The position numbers and the translations under genes were made by a program. A model generated the notes under the pieces. The model ran no database searches and had not been told where the DNA came from. It worked only from the letters and a program-made list of their open reading frames with translations. Shown here one piece after another: positions 1 through 10,303 of a DNA stretch of 64,000 bases; position 1 is the first letter of the stretch, and each line of letters starts with the position of its first letter. Source of the DNA: JBGVSA01 sp041807905 (lineage in GTDB: Bacteria > Pseudomonadota > Gammaproteobacteria > Burkholderiales > Rhodocyclaceae); the NCBI RefSeq assembly GCF_041807905.1, contig NZ_JBGVSA010000021.1, forward strand, positions 4,603 to 68,602. The letters run 5' to 3'.

Positions 1-641
1 ATGAGATCGACGATCCGCGCGTGTTCGTCGTGCTCGCAGGCGGCATTGCCCGGCGGTTCATACAGGGCCACGATGAGCGAACAGCGCGACACCTGCTCGA
101 TGAGGTAACGCTGCAGAATCGGGTTGCCCGCCACTTCGGCCAACTTCATGTGAAAGCCACTGGCCAGCCGCGCCCACTGGGGCTGGGGCAGGCGGTGCAT
201 GGCGTTGTGCTCTTGCTTGAGCATGGTGCGCAGCGCGGCGATGTCGGCGCGCGTGGCATTGGCGGCCGCCAGCCGCACGATGGCGGATTCGAGCACGCGG
301 CGCGCCTCGAATGTCTTGCGGGTTTCTTCCGGCGTGGGGGCGGCAACGATCGCCCCCCGGTTGGGCCGCAACTCGACGATGTGGTCATGCGCAAGGCGCT
401 GCAGCACCTTGCGCACCATCGCCCGGCTGACGCCGAAGATTTCGCACAACGACGCCTCGGGCAACTTGGTGCCGGGCGAGAGCCGCTGTGTCATGACGCT
501 CTCGAAGACCGCATCGTAAATGCGCGCTTCGATTTCCTCCGACGAGTGCCCACCCTGCTCGTCTTCAGCCATGGGCTCGGCCTGTTTGCTGCGACGGATA
601 TCAGGGCCGCTTTCCGGCCGGGCAATGCGCTTGCGTGACAT
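1..641 (-). CDS. GntR-family (FCD) transcriptional regulator, 3' end outside window
   Basis: My own translation of the minus strand gives 213 residues with no stop before the window edge, so the gene is partial at its C-terminus. Residues about 35-95 form a GntR winged helix: 'EEIEARIYDAVFESVM', then the recognition-helix segment 'FGVSRAMVRKVLQRL'. After it comes a helical FCD-type effector domain. The start at 641 is the first ATG and gives an N-terminal basic extension before the helix; the internal Met24 is an alternative start. It follows the amidase gene by 77 bp on the same strand, and that gap holds a 12-bp palindrome repeated in the divergent promoter of the neighbouring operons. It is therefore probably the local regulator, autoregulated and responding to an intermediate of the pathway. 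The ligand is unknown. Confidence 0.85.
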   Translation of the reverse strand, partial: MSRKRIARPESGPDIRRSKQAEPMAEDEQGGHSSEEIEARIYDAVFESVMTQRLSPGTKLPEASLCEIFGVSRAMVRKVLQRLAHDHIVELRPNRGAIVAAPTPEETRKTFEARRVLESAIVRLAAANATRADIAALRTMLKQEHNAMHRLPQPQWARLASGFHMKLAEVAGNPILQRYLIEQVSRCSLIVALYEPPGNAACEHDEHARIVDL

Positions 642-665
642 GGATGCGTGACGGTTGGGGTGGAA

Positions 666-679
666 GATTGTCGACAATC
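666..679. promoter_or_regulatory. Palindromic operator candidate upstream of the GntR gene
   Basis: The 12-bp perfect palindrome ATTGTCGACAAT (667-678), extended by one pair (G...C), lies 26 bp upstream of the GntR start. The same 12 bases recur at 3426-3437 in the divergent promoter region of the adjacent catabolic operons. FCD-type GntR proteins bind short palindromes with a GT...AC core, so this is the natural candidate site. Binding is inferred. Confidence 0.6.
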
Positions 680-718
680 CGATACGTCATTGGGGCGACA
701 TAGAGTGCCACAACTGGA

Positions 719-1909
719 TCAGGCCAGTGCGGCATGCAACGCCACCGCCAGACGAATGAGCGCCAGATCGCTCCCTGCCGGGCCGATCAGCGACACGCCG
801 GCGGGCAGCCCTTCGCGCGTGCGGAATGGCATGGTCACCTGCGGCAGCCCGGCCAGCCCGGCCACGCAACAGATGCGCAACGTACGCATGCGGATGTCGT
901 CGATCTCCGCGCCGCCCGCCGAACGCAAAGGCGCCACGCTCGCCGCTGAAGGCACCACGGCCACCGCGTCGTTACCCAGCAGGTCGCGCACATGCAGGCG
1001 GATGCGCGAGCGCTGCGCGACGGCCTCATCGGCCTGCACCGCTGTCACCGACGCTGCGTGGGTCCAGCGCGAGGCAATGGCAGGTGCAAAACGCGGCTCG
1101 TGCGTTGAAATCCATTCGCCATGCGCCTGCCAGCCTTCGAACGCGCCGCTCGTAACGTAGATCCGGCGCCATGCGTCGAGCCCTTCTTCGCCCGCGACGG
1201 CCACCGATTCGCCGCGCAGACTGCGCGACAGCAGCGCAAACACATTCTTCAACAGCGGTTGAAAGCGCTCTTCGGCGAGTGACCAGGTATCGCTCAACGC
1301 CAGCGCACGCTGAGGGGACAGCGACGACGGCGGCAGCAGGGTCTCGCCCACGCGCAGGAACGTTCGCGCATCGCGCGCCAGCCATGTCGGTGTGTCATAG
1401 GCGGGGTGCAGTGGCACCAGACCGTCGACCGGCAACAAGCCGTGGGTCGGACGCAGGCCCCAAACGCCGCAGTAGCTGCCGGGCACGCGCGTGGAGCCGC
1501 CCGTATCGGTGCCGAGCGCAAAATCAACCAGCCCGGCAGCGACCGCTGCGACCGAGCCGCTCGATGAACCGCCGGGGATGCGATCGGGCGCGGCACTATT
1601 GATCGGCATGCCGTAGTGCGCGTTGTCGCCGTGGATGCTGTAGGCCAGTTCGTCGGTGATCACCTTGCCCGCCAGCGTGGCGCCTGCCGCTAGCAAGCGT
1701 TCCACCAACGCGCTGTGCCGGGTCGGTAACGCATGGGTGTCGAGCCACACCGGGTTCCCGGCGCCGGTGGGATGACCCGCAACGTCGAACAGATCCTTGG
1801 CTGCGAAGCGAAGTCCCGAGAGCGGCCCGTGCGACGCTCCCTCGATCACGAAACGGCCGTGTGGCACCCATGCATTGACGCTGTCTTGAATGGAGAAATC
1901 AGTGGTCAT
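719..1909 (-). CDS. Amidase signature-family hydrolase (AtzE/HpxY-like)
   Basis: A 396-residue amidase. The Ser-cisSer-Lys triad is visible: Lys38 (FAAKD), Ser115 in GGSSSGS and the nucleophile Ser139 in GTDTGGSTR. The family hydrolyses amide bonds in small substrates such as biuret derivatives, oxalurate or aryl amides. The open frame extends further upstream, but the ATG at 1909 starts the conserved region and leaves a 46-bp gap to the preceding gene. The protein is somewhat shorter than most amidases (about 450-490). It is the third gene of the minus-strand operon with the SnoaL-like and deacetylase-like genes. HpxZ and HpxW homologues lie in the divergent operon, matching Klebsiella hpxWXYZ where HpxY is an AtzE-like amidase. 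No AtzG/HpxX small partner subunit is visible here. The substrate is unknown. Confidence 0.85.
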   Translation of the reverse strand: MTTDFSIQDSVNAWVPHGRFVIEGASHGPLSGLRFAAKDLFDVAGHPTGAGNPVWLDTHALPTRHSALVERLLAAGATLAGKVITDELAYSIHGDNAHYGMPINSAAPDRIPGGSSSGSVAAVAAGLVDFALGTDTGGSTRVPGSYCGVWGLRPTHGLLPVDGLVPLHPAYDTPTWLARDARTFLRVGETLLPPSSLSPQRALALSDTWSLAEERFQPLLKNVFALLSRSLRGESVAVAGEEGLDAWRRIYVTSGAFEGWQAHGEWISTHEPRFAPAIASRWTHAASVTAVQADEAVAQRSRIRLHVRDLLGNDAVAVVPSAASVAPLRSAGGAEIDDIRMRTLRICCVAGLAGLPQVTMPFRTREGLPAGVSLIGPAGSDLALIRLAVALHAALA

Positions 1910-1955
1910 GTGAAGCAGTCTTTTCGGTAGTGTTGTTCGTACGAAGGCAATGGAC

Positions 1956-2858
1956 TCACGCGTGGCGCGCAGCGTGAGCGCAGATGTCCCCCGGCGTGGC
2001 GATCCACGCGAGCCCTTCGTCGCGCGCCTTGGCAACGTGCATCAGGGCACGGCGCAGGTGACGCAGTCGATACGGCTGACCGACGATGTACGGATGCAAG
2101 GCGATGCCCATGACGAGTGGCTGTTCGCGCGACTGCAGGAGCATTTCGTCGAAGTTGTCGATGATGAGATCGGCAAAATCACGCCCGTCCATCTGGCGCG
2201 CCACGATCATCGGAATGTCATTCACCTCTTGCGGATACGGCACCGACCACAACTCCTGCCCACCACGCGTGCGCATGGCATGCGGCTGATCGTCGTGGCA
2301 CCAGTTGAGCGTGTAGCGGTAGCCCGTCTCGGCCAATAGATCGGGAGTGACAGGACTCTCCGATATCCACGGCGATAGCCATCCGGTCGGTAATGCACCA
2401 CTCTCGCGCCCGATGCGTTCGCGGCAGTGCGCCAGCAAGGCGCGCTCGGTCGTCTCGTCGAATTCGCCCTGGCGCTGTGCGTTGCTGTGGCCGTGCGCGA
2501 TCAGCTCGTCGCCCCGCGCAGCGAAGGCCGCGATCAGTTCAGGGCAGTGATCGTAGAGCGCGCTGTTGACGATGGCGCCCGTCGGCAGCGCGAGGCTGTC
2601 GAAGAGGTCCAGGCAACGCCACGCTCCCACCCGATTGCCATATTCGCGCCAACTGTAGTTGAGCACGTCCGGCTGCGGGGAGACCGGGCCGATGCATGCG
2701 CCAAGCCCTTCACCAAATGCGAAGTGTTCGAGGTTGAATCCGATGTACACCGCCAGCCCCGCGCCTTCACCCGCGCCCGGCCAGCGGTAATGGGCGCGAC
2801 GTGTAATGGGGCTGTAATCAAAGCGCTGATGATGGCGCAGCGGGCCAAAGTCACTCAT
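1956..2858 (-). CDS. Polysaccharide deacetylase-family hydrolase (PuuE allantoinase-like)
   Basis: 300 residues. The start at 2858 is set by a 4-bp ATGA overlap with the stop of the SnoaL-like gene, implying translational coupling. A longer upstream frame exists but is only the shadow of that gene. The middle reads as a NodB-like barrel: 'SWREYGNRVG' resembles the YEYGSRAG segment of PuuE-type allantoinases, followed by 'LIAHGHSN' and a C-terminal 'ALHPYIVGQPYR'. PuuE-type members are metal-independent hydrolases of cyclic ureides rather than sugar deacetylases. Given the amidase and HpxW/HpxZ neighbours, hydrolysis of a cyclic amide or ureide is the reasonable inference. True allantoinase activity is unproven. 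Confidence 0.75.
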   Translation of the reverse strand: MSDFGPLRHHQRFDYSPITRRAHYRWPGAGEGAGLAVYIGFNLEHFAFGEGLGACIGPVSPQPDVLNYSWREYGNRVGAWRCLDLFDSLALPTGAIVNSALYDHCPELIAAFAARGDELIAHGHSNAQRQGEFDETTERALLAHCRERIGRESGALPTGWLSPWISESPVTPDLLAETGYRYTLNWCHDDQPHAMRTRGGQELWSVPYPQEVNDIPMIVARQMDGRDFADLIIDNFDEMLLQSREQPLVMGIALHPYIVGQPYRLRHLRRALMHVAKARDEGLAWIATPGDICAHAARHA

Positions 2859-3328
2859 GCGCGGCGCTCCGCCATGGGTGACGGCCACGGCTCGGCCAGC
2901 CCGGCGCGGACGAGCATCCATTCGGCGCTGTCGTTCCATACATCCATCTGCACGATGCGTCCGTGACGCACGACGTAGCGGTCCACGTACCGGTTGCCTT
3001 CGAACGGCGTACCGTCGGGCCAGGCGCCATACAGCGTGCCGATGTTGTAGACCACGGCCTCCTCTGCGGTCGCACCGGCGACGACGTCGGTGCGCTCGAA
3101 GCGCTTTTTCACCCACGCGTAGCGCCCCGTGTTGAAGGCACTGCAATCGGCGGGGGCGCGCATCTCACGCCCTCCGGTAAAGCGGATCCGCATGGCGGGG
3201 TCAGTGAAACGGCGCGCACCTTCGGGGTCGGGAATCATGATCACCCGTAGGAACGCTTCGACCAGCGCGCCCGGTTCGGTCGGGATCTCTTCCAGGGCAA
3301 CCGCGCCCTGCCTTGATGCATCACTCAT
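2855..3328 (-). CDS. SnoaL/NTF2-like small protein
   Basis: 157 residues, first gene of the minus-strand operon. The start at 3328 is supported by a strong ribosome binding site (AAGGAG) 9 bp upstream; the longer frame to 3436 lacks one and would run into the sigma-54 promoter. The sequence has the NTF2-like alternation: an N-terminal helix 'GALVEAFLRVIMIPDPEGA', then strands ending in 'RYVDRYVVRHGRIVQMDVW'. Such proteins are small isomerases, hydrolases or binding partners, often specific to a pathway. The exact role cannot be read from sequence. It overlaps the next gene by 4 bp. Confidence 0.7.
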   Translation of the reverse strand: MSDASRQGAVALEEIPTEPGALVEAFLRVIMIPDPEGARRFTDPAMRIRFTGGREMRAPADCSAFNTGRYAWVKKRFERTDVVAGATAEEAVVYNIGTLYGAWPDGTPFEGNRYVDRYVVRHGRIVQMDVWNDSAEWMLVRAGLAEPWPSPMAERRA

Positions 3329-3345
3329 GGGTTTTTCTCCTTGTC

Positions 3346-3362
3346 TGCACCGCACCGGTGCG
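3346..3362. promoter_or_regulatory. NtrC-type enhancer site candidate
   Basis: TGCACC-N5-GGTGCG matches the classical NtrC box TGCACC-N5-GGTGCA at 11 of 12 defined positions. It lies about 145 bp upstream of the predicted start point of the plus-strand sigma-54 promoter, a normal enhancer distance, and just downstream of the divergent minus-strand promoter. Binding is inferred. Confidence 0.5.
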
Positions 3363-3408
3363 CCCCGTCGGCCATCGCTTGAGCGCGTGCGGCCTGCGAC
3401 AACTTGTG

Positions 3409-3424
3409 AGCATAGGCTGTGCCA
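3409..3424 (-). promoter_or_regulatory. Sigma-54 (-24/-12) promoter candidate for the hydrolase operon
   Basis: On the minus strand TGGCACAGCCTATGCT carries GG and GC at the spacing of the consensus TGGCACG-N4-TTGCA/T. Transcription would start near 3398, about 70 bp before the SnoaL-like gene. A weaker sigma-70 reading (TTGTCG, 16 bp, TATGCT) overlaps the same bases, so the assignment is not certain. Confidence 0.5.
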
Positions 3425-3425
3425 G

Positions 3426-3437
3426 ATTGTCGACAAT
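3426..3437. promoter_or_regulatory. Palindromic operator candidate in divergent promoter region
   Basis: A second exact copy of ATTGTCGACAAT, abutting the upstream edge of the minus-strand -24 element and about 45 bp upstream of the plus-strand -24 element. Its recurrence upstream of the linked GntR gene (667-678) defines a two-site local regulon. Confidence 0.6.
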
Positions 3438-3482
3438 ATTAGCGCTTACATGTCGGCATTTTCGTATCACGAATGACAACAA

Positions 3483-3498
3483 TGGCATGCTTCATGCA
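3483..3498 (+). promoter_or_regulatory. Sigma-54 (-24/-12) promoter candidate for the Liv transporter operon
   Basis: TGGCATGCTTCATGCA has GG at positions 2-3 and GC at 14-15 as in the consensus TGGCACG-N4-TTGCA, with mismatches at two less constrained positions. The start point would be near 3509, leaving a leader of about 60 nt before the binding-protein gene. Confidence 0.45.
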
Positions 3499-3567
3499 TC
3501 CGGACGGATCGAGGCTCCCTGGAGTCCACCACTCTGACCACGCAGCTTTCTATCTGGAGAACGAGTC

Positions 3568-4755
3568 ATGCAATCCGTCACCCGTCGTACCGTGCTGGCC
3601 GCATCGATGGCCGCCTTCGCTCTGTCCGCCGCCCCCCACGCATTTGCAGCCGAGCCGATCAAGATCGGCCTGGTGACCGCGTTGTCGGGCCAGTCCGCGC
3701 TGGCGGGCGAAGCACTCACTCGCGGTATGACGATCGCAATCGAAGAGATCAACGCCAAGGGCGGCCTGCTTGGCGGACGCAAGCTCGAACTGGTGCGCCG
3801 CGACGACGAAGGCAACCCGGCCAAGGGCGTGACCGCTGCGCGCGAGTTGATCTACAAGGAAAAGGTCGCGGTGCTGTTCGGCGGGCTGGATACGCCAGTG
3901 TCGGTCGCCATCGTTCAGATGACCAACCAGGAGAAAGTGCCGTTCATGGGCCCGTGGGCAGCCGGCACGCCGATCACCAAGAACGGCGCCAAGGTCAACT
4001 ATGCGTTCCGCGTATCGGCGGTCGATGAGATTGTCGACAAGGCAATGCTCAGCTACTCGCAGAAGACCTTCAAGGCCGCCAAGCCCGGCCTCATTTTGGT
4101 CAACAACGCATGGGGCGAATCCAACGAGCAAGGCATCGTCGCCGCACTGGCCGCCAAGGGCATGAAGCCGGCCGGCATCGAGAAGTTCGAAGCCAACGAT
4201 GTCGACGTCGTGCCGCAGCTCACACGCCTGAAGGCCGCTGGCGCGGACACGCTGTTCATGGTCGGCAACGTCGGTCCCTCGGCGCAGGTCGTGAAGTCGC
4301 TCGACCGCATGGGCTGGAAAGTGCCGGTGGTTTCGCACTGGGGTCCGGCGGGTGGCCGTTTCACCGAACTGGCGGGGCCCAACGCCAAGAACGTCCACTT
4401 CGTTCAGACCTATAGCTTTTTCGGCAAGCAGTCCCCGGTGGGCGACAAGGTCGTCAAGGCGCTCAAGGCCAAGTATCCGGACATCAAGGATGTGGATGAC
4501 ATCACGCCGGCAGTCGGCGTCGCCAATGCGTACGACGGCATGCAACTGGTCGCCCAGGCCATCGCCAAGGCCGGCTCGACCAATGGCGATGCGGTCCGCG
4601 AAGGGTTCTACAAGATCGATCGCTACGAAGGCCTCATCAAGACCTACGTGAAGCCTTTCTCGCCGCAAGAGCATGATGCGCTGGGCGAAAACGACTACGT
4701 GTGGGCGTACTTCAATAACGACTACATCCTCCCGGTGGGCATGGCGTCGCGCTGA
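3568..4755 (+). CDS. ABC transporter periplasmic binding protein, LivK/Leu-Ile-Val family
   Basis: 395 residues. The N-terminus is a typical export signal (basic 'TRR', hydrophobic 'TVLAASMAAFALSAA', cleavage near residue 27 after HAFA). The mature part starts 'EPIKIGLVTALSGQSALAGE', the hallmark of type I periplasmic binding proteins (PF13458). GGAG lies about 9 bp before the ATG. It is the first gene of a plus-strand operon with LivH, fused LivMGF and two hydrolase-type proteins, so it probably binds an amide or ureide rather than a branched-chain amino acid. That is inference: Liv-type systems also serve urea, short-chain amides and aromatic acids. Confidence 0.9.
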   Translation: MQSVTRRTVLAASMAAFALSAAPHAFAAEPIKIGLVTALSGQSALAGEALTRGMTIAIEEINAKGGLLGGRKLELVRRDDEGNPAKGVTAARELIYKEKVAVLFGGLDTPVSVAIVQMTNQEKVPFMGPWAAGTPITKNGAKVNYAFRVSAVDEIVDKAMLSYSQKTFKAAKPGLILVNNAWGESNEQGIVAALAAKGMKPAGIEKFEANDVDVVPQLTRLKAAGADTLFMVGNVGPSAQVVKSLDRMGWKVPVVSHWGPAGGRFTELAGPNAKNVHFVQTYSFFGKQSPVGDKVVKALKAKYPDIKDVDDITPAVGVANAYDGMQLVAQAIAKAGSTNGDAVREGFYKIDRYEGLIKTYVKPFSPQEHDALGENDYVWAYFNNDYILPVGMASR

Positions 4756-4850
4756 GCGGATCACGCTTCAGCACGATAAGCAGAGAGGACCTGGCAAGGC
4801 GGAGCCGCATGGCACCGCCGCACCCCACAAGCAATTCGATCGGACACACC

Positions 4851-5734
4851 ATGCTTTTACTTTCCGCACTCGTCAGCGGGCTGGGCCTGGGCAGCATGTA
4901 TGGCCTCATGGCGCTGGGCTTTCATGTCACCTACGCCGTCTCGGGCACCGTCAACTTCGCACAAGGCAGTTCGATGATGCTGGGCGCCGTGCTCACGTTC
5001 GCACTCGCGCGCGGCCTGGGCTGGCCGCTGGCGCTGGCCATCTGCGCGGCACTCCTGTTGTGCGCACTTTATGGCCTGCTCGTGGAGTTCTTTGCCGTGC
5101 GCCCCTTCGCCAGCCGAGGCTCGGACGCCTGGCTGATGTCGACAGTGGCGCTGGGCATCGTGCTCGATAACGTCGTGATGTTCTCGTTCGGCAAGGAGCC
5201 GCGCAGCCTGCCGTCGCCCCTGGCGCAAACACCGATCGATTTCTCGACGCTCGGGCTCGAAGGACTGGGCATCTACCCGCTGCAACTGGTCATTCCTCTC
5301 GTTGGTCTTGCGCTGGCATGGGCGCTGCACTTCGTCGCGCGCCGCACGCGTTGGGGCACGGCGATGCTGGCGGTGGTGCAGAACCGCGACGCTGCGCGCC
5401 TGATGGGCATTCCCATCCGCCGCGTGGTGGCAGCCGCATTTGCGCTGTCGACGCTGTTCGCCGGCGTAGCAGGCGTGCTCATCGCGCCGCTGGTCAACGT
5501 GCACGCCGACATGGGCACGCTGTTCGGCTTGAAGGCCTTCGCCGTCGCCATTCTCGGCGGCATCTCCAGCGCATGGGGCGTGATGATCGCCGGCCTGCTG
5601 TTCGGCATCGTCGAAGCCAGCGTCACCGCCACGCTGGGCTCGGGCTACACACAGATCATCACCTTCTCGCTCGTCATCGTGGCACTCGCCGCGCGCCCCA
5701 ATGGCTTGTTCGGTCGTGCGGAGGTACGCAAGGT

Positions 5735-5738
<4 letters not shown>
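4851..5738 (+). CDS. ABC transporter permease, LivH family
   Basis: 295 residues of mostly hydrophobic helices. The start at 4851 is chosen because 'MLLLSALVSGLGLGSMYGLMALG' is the usual N-terminus of LivH proteins; the longer frame from 4809 adds a polar leader not seen in the family. The conserved loop 'LGGISSAWGVMIAGLLFGIVEA' near the C-terminus is the cytoplasmic coupling region. It begins 95 bp after the binding-protein gene and its stop overlaps the next start by 4 bp (ATGA), indicating coupled translation with the fused LivMGF gene. Confidence 0.88.
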
Positions 5739-8284
<2,546 letters not shown>

Positions 8285-8295
8285 GGGACGACGCA

Positions 8296-8679
8296 ATGGA
8301 AATCAACCTGCCTGATGTCGTGGCCGAAGTGTCCGCCGCCTTCATGCGCTACGAAGCCGCGCTCACTGGCAACGATGTCGCCGTGCTCGACGAGCTGTTC
8401 TGGGACAGCGTCCACACGGTGCGCTATGGCGCCACCGAGAACCTCTACGGCGTCGATGAGATCCACGCGTTCCGCAAGGCACGTCCGTCGCGAGGCCTCG
8501 CGCGCACCCCGCAACGCGTCGCCATCACGACATTCGGCCGCGACTTCGCCACGGCGGACATGGAGTTCGTGCGCGAGGGCGAAGCGCGCATCGGCCGCCA
8601 AAGCCAGACCTGGGTACGCCAACCGGAAGGGTGGCGAGTGGTCGCAGCACACGTGTCGTGGATGGACGCGACACGCTGA
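8296..8679 (+). CDS. hpxZ: DUF3225 protein, HpxZ/AtzH-like
   Basis: 127 residues with an NTF2-like fold. 'LFWDSVHTVRYGATENLYGVDEIHAFRKAR' style segments (about 35-65) and a C-terminal 'QTWVRQPEGWRVVAAHVSWM' are the hallmarks of DUF3225. Family members are HpxZ of the oxalurate/oxamate gene cluster and AtzH of cyanuric acid breakdown, the latter reported to act on an N-carboxyurea intermediate. The gene starts 11 bp after the transporter fusion and is followed 21 bp later by an HpxW-like gene, the same partnership as in hpxWXYZ. A role in deamination or decarboxylation of an unstable amide intermediate is inferred. Confidence 0.8.
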   Translation: MEINLPDVVAEVSAAFMRYEAALTGNDVAVLDELFWDSVHTVRYGATENLYGVDEIHAFRKARPSRGLARTPQRVAITTFGRDFATADMEFVREGEARIGRQSQTWVRQPEGWRVVAAHVSWMDATR

Positions 8680-8700
8680 CAGCAAAAACGGAGAACTCGC

Positions 8701-10284
8701 GTGTCTCACAGCAAAACCTGTCGTGGCGGCATGGTGACCGCCCCTCACCATCTGGCGGCACAGAGTGGCGCGGCCGTTCTGCGCGAAGGCGGCAACGCTG
8801 TCGAGGCCATGGTCGCAGCAGCCGCCACCATCGCCGTTGTGTACCCACACATGAACGGCATCGGGGGCGATGGTTTCTGGCTGATCGCCGAGCCGGGCAA
8901 AGCGCCCGTTGCCATTCGTGCGTGCGGACAAGCGGCCGGATTGGCGACGCCCGGCTTCTACGCCGAGCATGGCGACGCAGTCATTCCAGCGCGTGGCGCA
9001 CGCGCCGCACTGACGGTGGCCGGCGCGGTCGGCGGCTGGCACGCAGCGCTGCAGGCGGCGGCAGATTGGGGCAAGCCATTGCCGTTGTCGCGATTGCTCG
9101 AAGACGCCATTCGACACGCGCAGGAAGGTGTCGCGATTTCGCGCTCGCAGGCGCAGCTCACGCGCGACAAATGGCCGCAGCTCGAACACGTCGGCGGCTT
9201 CGCGCGCACCTTTGCGGAACACGGTCTGCCGCGATGTGGCGACACGCTGCGCCAGCCTCGACTGGCAGCGACGCTGGCGCAGTTGTCACGCGCGGGACTG
9301 GACGATTTCTATCGCGGCGATCTTGCGCGCAGCATGGCGCGTGATCTCCAAGCCGCCGGTAGCCCGGTTCGCTTGAGCGACCTGGAAGTGTTTGGCGCGC
9401 AGCCGCTCGCACCGTTGTCAGTCGAGATCGGTGCCGGTCGCCTGTTCAATCACCCACCGCCTACGCAGGGCATCAGCTCGCTGGCGATCCTCGGCATCTT
9501 CGATCGGCTCGGCGTGCGCAAGGCCGAGAGCTTTGCGCACTTGCATGGCCTGATCGAAGCCACCAAACGTGCCTTCCGCTGGCGCAATGCGCACGTGGGC
9601 GATCCGGCCTTCATGCGCAGCGACGCGGCGGCCTTCCTCAGCGATACATCGCTTGCTCACGAAGCGGCCCAGATCGACATGCAGCGCGCAGCGCCGTGGC
9701 CTGAACTCGCCTTGCCGGGCGACACGGTCTGGTTGGGCGCGGCGGATCGGCAGGGCCGCGTGGTGAGCTACATCCAGAGCGTGTACTGGGAATTCGGCAG
9801 CGGGCTGGTGCTGGAAGAGTCCGGCGTGCAATGGCAGAACCGGGGCGCGAGTTTTTCGCTCACGCCGGGGCCCAATGCGCTGACACCAGGGCGTCTGCCG
9901 TTCCACACGCTCAACCCGGCGATGGCGCAATTGCGCGACGGCCGCATGATGGCCTACGGCACCATGGGGGGCGAAGGCCAGCCGCAAACGCAGGCAGCGG
10001 TGTTCTCGCGTCACGTGCTCTTTGGGCAGGACATGCAGGCCGCTGTCACCGCTCCACGCTGGCTGCTCGGCCGCACCTGGGGCGACGAGACCACCAGCCT
10101 CAAGCTTGAATCGCGCTTCGATGGCGCGCTGGTCGACCAGCTCGTGCGAGCGGGGCATACCGTACAGGTCGTTGATGCGTTCGACGACATGATGGGCCAC
10201 GCGGGCGCCATCAGCTTTCATCCAGACGGGCGCATCGAAGGCGCTACCGACCCGCGCGCCGACGGCGCCTGCGCCGGGATCTGA
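8701..10284 (+). CDS. hpxW: Gamma-glutamyltransferase-family Ntn hydrolase (HpxW, oxamate amidohydrolase-like)
   Basis: 527 residues starting at a GTG with a good GGAG 8-9 bp upstream. The body is GGT-like: 'MVTAPHHLAAQSGAAVLREGGNAVEA' style opening (given here in outline), 'NGIGGDGFW', and the autoprocessing threonine at about residue 342 in 'LPGDTVWLGAADRQG', where the proenzyme is cut and Thr becomes the nucleophile. The C-terminus has 'AYGTMGGEGQPQTQA'. There is no signal peptide, so it acts in the cytoplasm, unlike glutathione-cleaving GGTs. Its HpxZ neighbour and linked amidase point to the HpxW subgroup, characterised as oxamate amidohydrolase in Klebsiella. The exact amide substrate remains open. 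It is the last gene of the plus-strand operon. Confidence 0.78.
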   Translation: MSHSKTCRGGMVTAPHHLAAQSGAAVLREGGNAVEAMVAAAATIAVVYPHMNGIGGDGFWLIAEPGKAPVAIRACGQAAGLATPGFYAEHGDAVIPARGARAALTVAGAVGGWHAALQAAADWGKPLPLSRLLEDAIRHAQEGVAISRSQAQLTRDKWPQLEHVGGFARTFAEHGLPRCGDTLRQPRLAATLAQLSRAGLDDFYRGDLARSMARDLQAAGSPVRLSDLEVFGAQPLAPLSVEIGAGRLFNHPPPTQGISSLAILGIFDRLGVRKAESFAHLHGLIEATKRAFRWRNAHVGDPAFMRSDAAAFLSDTSLAHEAAQIDMQRAAPWPELALPGDTVWLGAADRQGRVVSYIQSVYWEFGSGLVLEESGVQWQNRGASFSLTPGPNALTPGRLPFHTLNPAMAQLRDGRMMAYGTMGGEGQPQTQAAVFSRHVLFGQDMQAAVTAPRWLLGRTWGDETTSLKLESRFDGALVDQLVRAGHTVQVVDAFDDMMGHAGAISFHPDGRIEGATDPRADGACAGI

Positions 10285-10303
10285 CTCGGCCCGCGCCCTT
10301 CGA

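Noticed and set aside
4028..4042. A third near-copy of the palindrome (ATTGTCGACAAG) inside the LivK gene.
   Set aside because: It lies in coding sequence reading E-I-V-D-K, is imperfect, and is distant from any promoter.
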